Source: Verrucomicrobiota bacterium (GTDB lineage: Bacteria; Verrucomicrobiota; Verrucomicrobiia; Limisphaerales; UBA11358). Taken from it: DNA of 14,970 nt. The notes beneath the pieces were generated by a model, which saw only the letters and a program-made list of their open reading frames with translations, was not told the origin of the DNA and ran no database searches. This document shows, piece by piece, positions 1 through 6,794 of this stretch (its first letter is position 1; the number at the start of each line of letters is the position of its first letter). The stretch is taken from positions 1 to 14,970 of the forward strand of contig JAMFSG010000235.1 of assembly GCA_026225155.1 (NCBI GenBank), in the 5' to 3' direction. Both the position numbers and the translations under genes were made by a program.

Positions 1-563
1 CGGTTCAAATCCGTCGGCGGATAAAACGCGCAGACGCATTGCACGCGGCTGGAAAAATTCAGGTTGCCGCCGACGTCGCCTTCCATTTTTGGATTGCCCG
101 GCGTGGTCGCGAGCAGCAACGCCAGATGGCCGCCGGCCGATGCGCCAAAAATGCCGATGTGATCTGCGTCTAGATTGTATTTTTCCGCATTCGCGCGCAG
201 CCAGCGGACCGCGCCCTTGCAATCGTAAATCTGCGCCGGAAATTTCGCGACGCCATCCAGCCGATAATTGATGCTGACGACCGCGACTTGTTGCGTGGCC
301 ATGAATGCGATCGGGCAATAAAATTTGCTGCCAAATTCCCACCCGCCACCGTAAAGCCATACGATGACCGGCAATTTTTTTTGCATCTTCTGCGGACGAT
401 AAATATCCAACCTTAAAGACTGGCCGTTGACCCGGGCATATTCGATATTCTTTTCCGCTTCCACACCTGTGGGTGTTCTGAAAATGCAGCCGCCCATGCA
501 AATTAATGCGAAGAAAATCAGCGTGGTCAGAATTAAGCCGAGTTTTTTAAGAAATTTTTTCAT
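1..563 (-). CDS. Alpha/beta hydrolase (esterase/lipase-like), partial, probable lipoprotein
   Basis: This gene reads leftwards from an ATG at 563 and runs off the window, so only about 187 N-terminal codons are seen and the catalytic Asp/His region is missing. Residues 1-26 are a basic start followed by a hydrophobic stretch ending in CMGGC, which looks like a lipoprotein signal and would place the enzyme in the envelope. An oxyanion-hole motif LYGGGW (Tyr replacing the usual first His of HGGG) and the nucleophile elbow GASAGG (Ser before GG) are both visible. They point to the BD-FAE/alpha-beta hydrolase fold-3 carboxylesterase type. It follows the methyltransferase gene by 46 bases on the same strand, so it may be the last or next gene of the lipid operon. 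The true substrate cannot be told; acyl-ester or phospholipid hydrolysis is only an inference from context. Confidence 0.85.
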   Translation of the reverse strand, partial: MKKFLKKLGLILTTLIFFALICMGGCIFRTPTGVEAEKNIEYARVNGQSLRLDIYRPQKMQKKLPVIVWLYGGGWEFGSKFYCPIAFMATQQVAVVSINYRLDGVAKFPAQIYDCKGAVRWLRANAEKYNLDADHIGIFGASAGGHLALLLATTPGNPKMEGDVGGNLNFSSRVQCVCAFYPPTDLN

Positions 564-609
564 TTAATTTAAATCGCCCAATAAGAACGTGGTTTGCATG
601 TTCCAAAAA

Positions 610-1716
610 TCAAATCGCCCCGTTGCGGAAAAGATAATGCGACACGAGCCATTCCTCGCCGCCGCGAAAGCCCCACAACTCCGCGCACGCCAGATAAAAC
701 ACGCGCCAATAAACCCACCAGCGCGTTTCGTTTTCCGCGCCGTAAGTCTGCGCGAACAGCGGACGGATTTCTTTTTCGTTCGCGTCCATGTTTTGCAGCC
801 ACGCTTCGGCGGTTTTTTGATAATGCGTTCCGTTCACGCGCCAGTGATTTTCGATGCTCAAATCATTTTGAAAATAGAGCAGCAAATCATCGCTTGGCAT
901 GATGCCGCCGGTGAAAAAATATCGCGCCATCCAGTCTGACGAATCACGCGCGACAAAATGGTAGGCGTATTCTTTGTGCGTGAAAATATGGACGAACAGT
1001 TTTCCGTCCGGCTTGAGCCAGCGCGAAATGTTGGCCATCAGCTTTTCGTAATTTTTCATGTGCTCGAACATTTCGACTGAAACCACGCGGTCGAATTTTT
1101 CCGCGATGTCAAAACGGTTCATGTCGCAAGTGATGATGCGCAGATTTTTCAACCCGCGTTTTTCCGCCTCGGCATCAATATGGGTTTTCTGCGTCGCGGA
1201 ATTGGAAACGCCGGTGACACGCGCGTTCGGATAATTTTCCGCCATCCACAGCGAAAGCGAACCCCAGCCGCAGCCGAGTTCCAAAATATTTTGGCCATCG
1301 GCCAGTTGCGCGCGCTGGCAAGTCAGTTTCAGCATCGCTTTTTCCGCGTCGTCGAGCGTCGTAACGCCTGGTGCCCAAAGTCCGCTGCTGTATTTCAAAC
1401 GCTTGCCGAGGCAGAGCTGATAAAACCGCGTCGGCACTTCGTAATGCTGTTCGTTCGCCGCTTTGGTTTCGACCGCGATAGGACTTTGTTTGAGTTCCGC
1501 GATGAGTTTCAGCAGATGAATCTGTTGCTCACGCGCGCCGCCTTGGTTTTCTTCGCGCTGCCGTTCGCGCAGCAACCGCCGGATACCGATGCGGATCAGC
1601 CAGTCCGGCAGCAGATTTTTTTCCAGCAGCGCGTCGAGCGAAAAATTCGTTCGCGGAATTTTTATCTGCGGCGCGGTGAAATCATTTTCAATCGGCAGTG
1701 CTTGGTTATTTTGCAT
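610..1716 (-). CDS. CFA-synthase-family SAM methyltransferase, coclaurine N-methyltransferase-like clade
   Basis: The product is a 368-residue SAM-dependent methyltransferase. The segment around residues 90-111 (HYEVPTRFY ... LKYSSGLW) and the SAM-binding motif I at 145-153 (LELGCGWGS) place it in the cyclopropane-fatty-acid synthase superfamily. The later motifs EMFEHMKNY (215-223), FVHIFTH (241-247), WMARYFFTGG (262-271) and the C-terminal EEWLVSHYLF match, from memory, the plant (S)-coclaurine N-methyltransferase-like clade rather than canonical Cfa. An N-terminal helical stretch (LLPDWLIRIGIRRLL) is also typical of that clade. Such enzymes methylate alkaloids in plants. In this bacterial lipid cluster, methylation of an acyl chain or a furan-type lipid product is more likely, but that is inference; a second methylase, FufM, is known in Rhodopseudomonas furan fatty acid synthesis. 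The start overlaps the end of the DUF1295 gene by 11 bases, indicating co-transcription. Confidence 0.9.
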   Translation of the reverse strand: MQNNQALPIENDFTAPQIKIPRTNFSLDALLEKNLLPDWLIRIGIRRLLRERQREENQGGAREQQIHLLKLIAELKQSPIAVETKAANEQHYEVPTRFYQLCLGKRLKYSSGLWAPGVTTLDDAEKAMLKLTCQRAQLADGQNILELGCGWGSLSLWMAENYPNARVTGVSNSATQKTHIDAEAEKRGLKNLRIITCDMNRFDIAEKFDRVVSVEMFEHMKNYEKLMANISRWLKPDGKLFVHIFTHKEYAYHFVARDSSDWMARYFFTGGIMPSDDLLLYFQNDLSIENHWRVNGTHYQKTAEAWLQNMDANEKEIRPLFAQTYGAENETRWWVYWRVFYLACAELWGFRGGEEWLVSHYLFRNGAI

Positions 1717-2514
1717 TTTGAATCCTTGATTTTTTGAACCACGGCACGAACGCGCTCGTGGTGCGTTGATATTCGCGATAGGCGTCGCCTTTGCTTTTTA
1801 GCGAAAGTTCTTCGGTCAACGGAATCCCGGTGACGCGCAGCAAAAAGAACAGCATCAGTCCCGGACACAAAACGGTGAAACAACCGCCGGGTGAGCCGTA
1901 GGCAAACATAAAAAATCCGACCCACACGAGCCACTCGAAAAAATAATTCGGGTGACGCGAATAATTCCACAGGCCGGTCTGGCAAATTTTTCCGCGATTG
2001 GTTGAATCGGATTTGAATTTTTTTAACTGATGATCGGCCAAACTTTCGCCCGCGAGCGCGATACCCAAATCGCCACGCCGACCCATTCAAGCACAGTGAT
2101 TTCCGCTTTTTTATTCAAGCACGGCACGAGAAAAATGGTTGAAAGCGCAGCCAGAATCGCGGCCTGAAATTGGAAGAACCAGAAAGTTTTTTTCTTCAGA
2201 TTCGCGCCCCAGTCGGCCCGCAGTTTTCCGTAGCGCACGTCTTCTTGTGGATGATGGCTGATGACGCGCACGCCGACGTGCGTGCCGAGACGCAAGCTCC
2301 ACAACGCAGCCATGCCCGCAATGATCAAGCGGCGCACGACATCACCATCGGCAGTTGCGGCAAAGAAAATTGCGATCGGCAAAAATCCGAATGACCATGC
2401 GATGTCCACAATGCAAAGGTTTTTGAGCCGTAAGGCCGCGAGCCAGACGATGAACATCATGCCGACGGCAAAGCCGGTCGCCGCGAGCAGCAGACAAATA
2501 AATTCGTTTAGCAT
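1706..2514 (-). CDS. DUF1295 membrane protein, frameshifted in this sequence
   Basis: This is a DUF1295 integral membrane protein, related to steroid 5-alpha-reductase C-terminal and isoprenylcysteine methyltransferase folds. It is split across two frames. Codons 1-150 run from the ATG at 2514 (MLNEFICLLL) and end in EWVGVAIW. The homologous continuation GIALAGESLADHQLKKFK ... RHPNYFFEW is in the -1 frame down to a TAA at 1708-1706. Adding one G to the GGG run (plus-strand CCC at 2064-2066) gives an uninterrupted 269-residue protein of normal family length. The break lies between two conserved parts. The local codons ATT TGG GTA do not form a classical slippery heptamer, so a sequencing or assembly error or a true mutation is more likely than programmed frameshifting. 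Several hydrophobic helices are evident. The start at 2514 is preferred over an upstream one because it fits the 13-base gap after the DUF2062 stop. The equivalent gene in the M. tuberculosis sigK locus is Rv0446c; its exact reaction is not established as far as I know. Confidence 0.85.
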
Positions 2515-2527
2515 GGCAGTGGCGCGG

Positions 2528-3025
2528 TTATTTTTTGTCCAGCACGGCGGCAAGTTTTTTTACCGGCGGCAGAAAAATGAAATACAGCAACACGCCGGCG
2601 AATGGCGCGGTGACCATCCAGCCGACGATGCCGTGAACGCCAGTCATGCCGAATTCCTGAAAAAATTTCAGCGGCGATTCGTGAAATTTCCGGAACAGTT
2701 CGGGAATGGAAAAACTCACGCGTTGCGCGCGCACGATCCATTCGCCGAGCCGGACAAAAACCACGATCATCACCAGTTGCAGCGGCGAAGCGAGCCAGTT
2801 CACGAGTTGGATGATCGGCTGATTGAGTTTCAGCCAGACGCCGATCGTGAGGCAAAGTAACGTCGTCGTGCCGACAATCGGAAACGTCGCGAGACAGATT
2901 CCGAGCGCAAACGTCAGCGCGATTTTTTCCGGCGTGATGCCTTGCTTGAGCTGGCCGGTGATCAGCGCGACAACGCGTTCCTGCCAGAATTTTTTCAGGC
3001 GCGAAGGTTGATTTGTTGGCGGCAT
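2528..3025 (-). CDS. DUF2062 domain membrane protein
   Basis: A 165-residue protein of the DUF2062 type. The signature region at residues 30-60 (GITPEKIALTFALGICLATFPI then GTTTLLC) and the following LNQPIIQLVNWLASPLQL segment fit that family well. Three hydrophobic helices can be seen (about 36-60, 76-95 and 130-152). The reading frame stays open far upstream without family similarity, so I place the start at the ATG at 3025 (MPPTNQPSRLKKFW), just after the DUF1475-like gene ends at 3039. No strong ribosome-binding site is visible. DUF2062 proteins have no assigned biochemical function that I can state. The position, between lipid genes in the same operon, suggests a role at the inner membrane in the same process, but this gene is not in the mycobacterial version of the cluster as I know it. 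Confidence 0.87.
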   Translation of the reverse strand: MPPTNQPSRLKKFWQERVVALITGQLKQGITPEKIALTFALGICLATFPIVGTTTLLCLTIGVWLKLNQPIIQLVNWLASPLQLVMIVVFVRLGEWIVRAQRVSFSIPELFRKFHESPLKFFQEFGMTGVHGIVGWMVTAPFAGVLLYFIFLPPVKKLAAVLDKK

Positions 3026-3038
3026 GATGCATGAAATT

Positions 3039-3371
3039 TTATTTTTGCCGGAGCAGCACTTGGGCGATGCGCGCGTCGCGCGGCAATTTGAAAAGCGTGA
3101 TGAGCATGTAACTCGACATGGCGATGTTGCCCAAAAGTAAAATGGCGATGAGCCACGCGCTGCGCGCGAACCATGACGTTTCTTTGTAAAACAGCCACGC
3201 GTAAAAAGTGAGAAAACCGAAGTAGCAATCGAACAGCGTCGCGATGAACCACGGATGCGTGACGACGGCTTGCGGCGTTTTCCAAAGCGGGCATTGCGCA
3301 CTCGCCCAACTGGTCGCGCAAAGCATCGTAATTAAAACCAGGCTGAAGGCGATGCGGAGAAAAATGATCAT
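3039..3371 (-). CDS. Small membrane protein, DUF1475-like
   Basis: A 110-residue protein with a hydrophobic N-terminal segment (residues 3-20, either a signal peptide or first helix) and two further hydrophobic stretches (about 40-60 and 70-92). The segment HPWFIATLFDCYFGFLTFY followed by WLIAILLLGNIAMSSYML resembles, from memory, the DUF1475 family, which is found in both plants and bacteria. No function is known to me. Its ATG overlaps the stop codon of the upstream CFA-like gene in an ATGA tetranucleotide (3368-3371), so it is translationally coupled to that enzyme. It could be a membrane partner or anchor for the acyl-chain methyltransferase; this is speculation from position only. Confidence 0.82.
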   Translation of the reverse strand: MIIFLRIAFSLVLITMLCATSWASAQCPLWKTPQAVVTHPWFIATLFDCYFGFLTFYAWLFYKETSWFARSAWLIAILLLGNIAMSSYMLITLFKLPRDARIAQVLLRQK

Positions 3372-4729
3372 GATATTTGCAGAGTTGGATTATTCGGACG
3401 CGTGTAGATCGCTTGCACGACGCTGATGTTGCGCATCGCGAACGCGGCTTCGCAGTAAGACAGATAGTAATTCCATTTGCGGATGAAGCGCGTGTCGAAT
3501 TTCAGTTCGCGCACCGCGGTTTCGTTTTGATTGAACGCGATGCGCCAGCGTTTCAAAGTTTCCGCGTAAGAAAGTCCGAGGTCTTTCAAGTCGTGTAAAA
3601 ACAGATCGCCGGTTTTGCGCAAAGCTTCGTTGACACGATGAATCGAAAGCAGCAACGAGCCGGGGAAAATGTGTTTTTGAATCCAGTCCACATTTTTACG
3701 CAGCGAATCGTGGCGCGAATCGGGACAAGTGATCATTTGCAACGCGAGTAATCCGTGCGGTTTGAGAAGTTCGTGGCACTTGGCGAAATACGTTTCGAGA
3801 TATTCGTCGCCGACCGCCTCGATCATTTCGATGGAAACAATTTTATCGAACTGGCCGGCGAGCAGGCGATAATCTTGCAGTTTGATTTCGATGCGGTCGG
3901 ATAAATTTTCGCGCTCAAACAATTCGCGCGCGTATTTGAATTGCTCCTCGGAAATCGTGACCGTCGTGACTTTGCAGCCGAAATGTTTTGCGGCGTGCAA
4001 ACTAAATCCGCCCCAGCCGCTGCCGATTTCCAAAATGTGTTCGCCGCGTTTCAATTTCAACTGGCGGCACAAGCGATCGTATTTGGCAAATTGCGCTTCT
4101 TGCAAGGTAGGGCGGCGCTGCTGCGCCGCCGGAACTTCACAGAGACCGGCATCGCTGCGCTCGCCGGTCAAATCGGGACAGAGCGGCAGCTCTGCCCTAC
4201 CATTCTCAAATAACGCGGACGAATACGTCATCGTCGGATCGAGAAACAATTTGTAAAAATCGTTTCCCAGATCGTAATGCTCGGAAATGTTGCGGCGGCT
4301 AGTCGTCAAACTGTTCGGGCGCAGCCAATGGCCGATGCGATTTTGCCAGCCGAGCAGATTGACGAGAAATTTTTTGGCGCGCGAACCGGACATCGCGGGC
4401 GAATTTTCGACGTTCAAAATGAACCACGAAATGACTTTGGTGATGTCGTCCGTGTCCCAATCGCCATCCACAAAAGCTTCGCCAAAACCGATGTCGCCGA
4501 AGAGAACGCAGCGTTTGAAAAAGCTCCAGTTTTTGATCTGGACACGCGCGGAAATTTTTTCGCCCGACGTTCCAAAAACTTTTCGCGTGCCGTCCGGCAA
4601 TTCCAGATGCAGACAGCCGAGCGTCATCTGCGCGAGCGATTGCATGACGACGCGCTGGTAAAAGCCGCCGGATTTTTCAGCGCGGGCGGATGTGCGCGGC
4701 GGATTCAAAGTGGCGGTGGATGGATTCAT
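3368..4729 (-). CDS. Cyclopropane-fatty-acyl-phospholipid synthase-like methyltransferase (UfaA1-like) with a 32-residue insert
   Basis: A 453-residue SAM-dependent enzyme acting on unsaturated acyl chains of phospholipids. The N-terminal lipid-binding domain covers about residues 30-135 (GEAFVDGDWDTDD at 83-95). The methyltransferase domain starts near 148 (SEHYDLGNDFYKLFLDP) and has SAM motif I LEIGSGWGG at 233-241 and VSIEMIEAVGDEY beyond it. The loop TYSSALFE holds Ser where E. coli Cfa has its bicarbonate-site Cys139. The later LQMITCPD lacks the LLHTIG His of E. coli Cfa, which fits the UfaA1/methyl-branch type. Residues 177-208 are encoded by a palindromic repeat; without them the protein is about 420 residues, near normal size. 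The ATG at 4729 overlaps the DUF1365 stop as ATGA, and the 3' end overlaps the next gene the same way. A longer in-frame opening upstream (to 4891) is rejected because it runs through DUF1365. Product chemistry (cyclopropane, methyl or methylene) cannot be decided from sequence. Confidence 0.93.
   Translation of the reverse strand: MNPSTATLNPPRTSARAEKSGGFYQRVVMQSLAQMTLGCLHLELPDGTRKVFGTSGEKISARVQIKNWSFFKRCVLFGDIGFGEAFVDGDWDTDDITKVISWFILNVENSPAMSGSRAKKFLVNLLGWQNRIGHWLRPNSLTTSRRNISEHYDLGNDFYKLFLDPTMTYSSALFENGRAELPLCPDLTGERSDAGLCEVPAAQQRRPTLQEAQFAKYDRLCRQLKLKRGEHILEIGSGWGGFSLHAAKHFGCKVTTVTISEEQFKYARELFERENLSDRIEIKLQDYRLLAGQFDKIVSIEMIEAVGDEYLETYFAKCHELLKPHGLLALQMITCPDSRHDSLRKNVDWIQKHIFPGSLLLSIHRVNEALRKTGDLFLHDLKDLGLSYAETLKRWRIAFNQNETAVRELKFDTRFIRKWNYYLSYCEAAFAMRNISVVQAIYTRPNNPTLQIS
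4106..4201. repeat. 96-bp palindromic repeat element inserted in frame in the CFA-like gene
   Basis: The element begins GGTAGGGC (4106-4113) and ends with its reverse complement GCCCTACC (4194-4201). Inside are three hairpins. The first is GGCGGCGC/GCGCCGCC with a 4-base loop (4111-4130). The second is GACCGGC/GCCGGTC (4144-4150 and 4163-4169). The third is CAGAGC/GCTCTG around a GGCA loop, extendable with one mismatch into the terminal repeat. Its length, 96, is a multiple of 3, and its borders coincide exactly with codon borders of the host gene (codons 177-208), so it is read through as Gly-Arg-Ala-Glu ... Arg-Pro-Thr with no stop. No second copy is present in this window. I recall similar GGTAGGGC-ended repeats scattered in Verrucomicrobia genomes; that needs a genome search. 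Behaviour is like Rickettsia palindromic elements, which also insert into coding sequence. Confidence 0.85.
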
Positions 4730-5520
4730 TTTGAAACGAGAGTTGAATGTGGACGCAACACTTCGCGTTGCAGCGGCGCATTCGCCGCCTTGCGATAAAA
4801 CGGAATACGTTTCAGCCACAATCGCAGCGCGTGCCAGTGGATGAGAAAAATCACTTTCAGCGTCACGAGCGGAAATTTGATCGTGAGCCAAAGGAGATTT
4901 TGATTGGTCAATTCAGCGCGTTTACCGGTGAGCGTGGTGATCAAAACTTTTTCATCACCGTCCAAATCATCAACTTTTATGGCCAGCTTTTCGACGGGGA
5001 TTTTCAATTTGAAATCGAAATTCAAATCGAGGCTGGAAAATGGCGAGACGTAAAAATGTTTCGGAACAATTTTTTGAAACGTTTCGTTGGCATCCAATTC
5101 GTCAGGCGACAACAAATATAATTTCATTTCGCGAAACGTGTTGCCGACTTCGGCGACCGAACAAATCGGTTCACCGGCGGAATCGAAGCAGTAATAAATC
5201 GAGATCGGATTGAAAACGTAGCCGAGCACGCGTGGCAACGTGAGGAGCATGATGCGCGCAGAAGAATTCAGTTCGATTCCGCTTTTTTGTAGAAAATTAA
5301 GGACGCGCTGTTTGAGCGGATTTTGTCCGGCGGGTTCGTGATCTTGGTCGCAAAAGCTGTAAACATTTTTACGATTGTGGCTGAACAAAAGAATTTTTTT
5401 GGCGACGGAATCCAGTTCATCCAAATCGAGATAGAACATGAAAATGTCGTGTTGAAAGTGGTGAGCCTTCGGCGCGAACCGATGATGCATCACGGAGCAT
5501 TCGTAAAGGCAGGAATTCAT
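4726..5520 (-). CDS. DUF1365 family protein of the CFA/FAD-oxidoreductase cluster
   Basis: A 264-residue DUF1365 protein. Family hallmarks in order: YECSVMHHRFAPKAHHF near the N terminus with the following FYLDLDEL, then RVLGYVFNPISIYYCFD, then EVGNTFREMKLYLL (normally EVHNTFGE, so one His is Gly here), then KHFYVSPFSSLDLNF, and the C-terminal IHWHALRLWLKRIPFYRK. DUF1365 genes almost always sit between a flavin amine-oxidase-like gene and a CFA-like gene, exactly as here, and correspond to Rv0448c in M. tuberculosis. The reaction of this protein is not known to me. A role in the same acyl-chain modification is supported by the conserved context. Start at 5520 is set by the ATGA overlap with the FAD gene stop (5517-5520); the longer open frame upstream lies inside that gene. 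The stop overlaps the start of the CFA-like gene, again ATGA. Confidence 0.93.
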   Translation of the reverse strand: MNSCLYECSVMHHRFAPKAHHFQHDIFMFYLDLDELDSVAKKILLFSHNRKNVYSFCDQDHEPAGQNPLKQRVLNFLQKSGIELNSSARIMLLTLPRVLGYVFNPISIYYCFDSAGEPICSVAEVGNTFREMKLYLLSPDELDANETFQKIVPKHFYVSPFSSLDLNFDFKLKIPVEKLAIKVDDLDGDEKVLITTLTGKRAELTNQNLLWLTIKFPLVTLKVIFLIHWHALRLWLKRIPFYRKAANAPLQREVLRPHSTLVSK

Positions 5521-6794
5521 GACATGAGCCTTTCGCCGGTGAGCAGACGGCAGAGTTCGAGCGCGGACGTGAAGGCGTCCTCGTGGAAGCCGTAACGAAA
5601 ATAACTGCCGCAAAAAAAGACGTTGTTCATGCGCGCGTTGAGTTCGGGCAATTTTTTCTGAGCCCGGATCGCACCCAGATTGAACAGCGGGTGCTCGTAA
5701 TAGATACGCCGCAGAATGGATTTCGGATTCACGGAATTTTCGCCATTGATGGAGACGAAATAATTTTGCCGCTCGGAGACGCCTTGCAAACTGTTCATCC
5801 AATAAATTGTCGAAGGCAAAATTTTGCCATCACTGCTGCGATCATTTCGATCAAGCCGATAATTCCACGACGCCCAGCACAATTGTGTTTTCGGCATCAC
5901 AGACGCGTCGGTGTGGAGCAACGCGGTGTTGGGCTGATACTTGAATTCGCCGAGCAACGCGCGTTCTTGTGCGTCGGCATCAGCAAATATTTTCAAAGTT
6001 TCGTCCGCGTGGCTGGCGAAAATAACTTGATCGTAAGTTTCTTCGCCGCCGTAAATGTCGGTGATTTTTATCTGCTCGCCGACGCGCTGGACTTTGAAAA
6101 CGCCGCGTAAAATATGGACTTTTTTGCGGAACGGCGCAGTGAGTTTTTCGACGTAAGATTTGGCGCCGTTGACGACGGTGAACCACGGATGCTGCGTGTG
6201 CAGGCCGAGAAAACCGTGGTTGTGAAAAAATCGCAGCAGCGTGACGGCGGGAAAATCGAGCATCAATTCCGGCGGCGTGGACCAAACGGCGGAACTCATC
6301 GGCACGAGATAAAAATTCAAAAAATCGTCGCCGTAATTCCGTTCGCGGACGTAATCGCCAACGGTGTGATCTTGAAATTCGGGCGAAGATAAAGCTTCAA
6401 TCGCTTCGGAATTGAAGCGGTTGATTTGCGACAATATTTTCCAAAAACGCGGGCGCAAAAGGTTTTTTCGCTGGGAAAAAAGATGATTCAAACTGGTGCC
6501 GCAAAATTCCAAGCCAGTCGGCAAATGTTGCACGCTGAATGACATCGGCGCCGGTTTGGTCTCAACGCCGAGTTCGCGAAAAAGCCGCGTGAGATTGGGA
6601 TACGTGACGTGATTGAAAACCATGAAGCCGGTGTCAATCGGCACGGAACGTTTTTCTTCGGGAATGGAAATCGTGTTCGTGTGGCCGCCCGCGTAATCGT
6701 TTTTTTCGTAGATCGTCAGGTTGAACTTGCGATGAAGAAAATACGCGCAGCCCAAGCCGGCGATTCCCGATCCGATGATGGCAACCCGTTTCAC
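5517..6794 (-). CDS. FAD-dependent amine-oxidase-like oxidoreductase of the lipid cluster
   Basis: A 425-residue flavoprotein of the NAD/FAD-binding amine-oxidase-like superfamily. A clear N-terminal dinucleotide-binding motif GSGIAG (residues 8-13) is followed by the ribose-binding acid in IYEKNDYAGGHTNTI. The C-terminal FCGSYFRYGFHEDAF segment is the second FAD-contacting motif of this subfamily. It is cytoplasmic by sequence, with no signal peptide. It matches Rv0449c of the M. tuberculosis sigK locus, and a similar flavin gene belongs to the RpoE-controlled furan fatty acid genes of Rhodobacter sphaeroides. A role in oxidising or desaturating a methylated acyl chain next to the methylation site is therefore plausible, but it is inferred. 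The start is GTG (6794-6792), not ATG, and overlaps the desaturase stop as GTGA. The stop overlaps the DUF1365 start as ATGA. Confidence 0.93.
   Translation of the reverse strand: MKRVAIIGSGIAGLGCAYFLHRKFNLTIYEKNDYAGGHTNTISIPEEKRSVPIDTGFMVFNHVTYPNLTRLFRELGVETKPAPMSFSVQHLPTGLEFCGTSLNHLFSQRKNLLRPRFWKILSQINRFNSEAIEALSSPEFQDHTVGDYVRERNYGDDFLNFYLVPMSSAVWSTPPELMLDFPAVTLLRFFHNHGFLGLHTQHPWFTVVNGAKSYVEKLTAPFRKKVHILRGVFKVQRVGEQIKITDIYGGEETYDQVIFASHADETLKIFADADAQERALLGEFKYQPNTALLHTDASVMPKTQLCWASWNYRLDRNDRSSDGKILPSTIYWMNSLQGVSERQNYFVSINGENSVNPKSILRRIYYEHPLFNLGAIRAQKKLPELNARMNNVFFCGSYFRYGFHEDAFTSALELCRLLTGERLMS

Noticed and set aside
2060..2072. Programmed -1 frameshift in the DUF1295 gene
   Set aside because: The codons at the junction (ATT TGG GTA) do not allow tandem re-pairing, and no stimulatory structure was evident. 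A missing G is simpler.
3026..3301. Longer N terminus for the DUF2062 protein
   Set aside because: It is Arg/Ser/Cys-rich, unlike the family, and coincides with the DUF1475-like gene in another frame.
3941..4256. Plus-strand open frames across the CFA-like gene and its repeat
   Set aside because: They carry no recognisable domain and lie opposite a well-conserved gene, so they are antisense shadows.
4730..4891. Longer N terminus for the CFA-like protein
   Set aside because: The extra 54 codons lie entirely inside DUF1365 in another frame, and the ATGA-coupled start at 4729 gives a normal N terminus.
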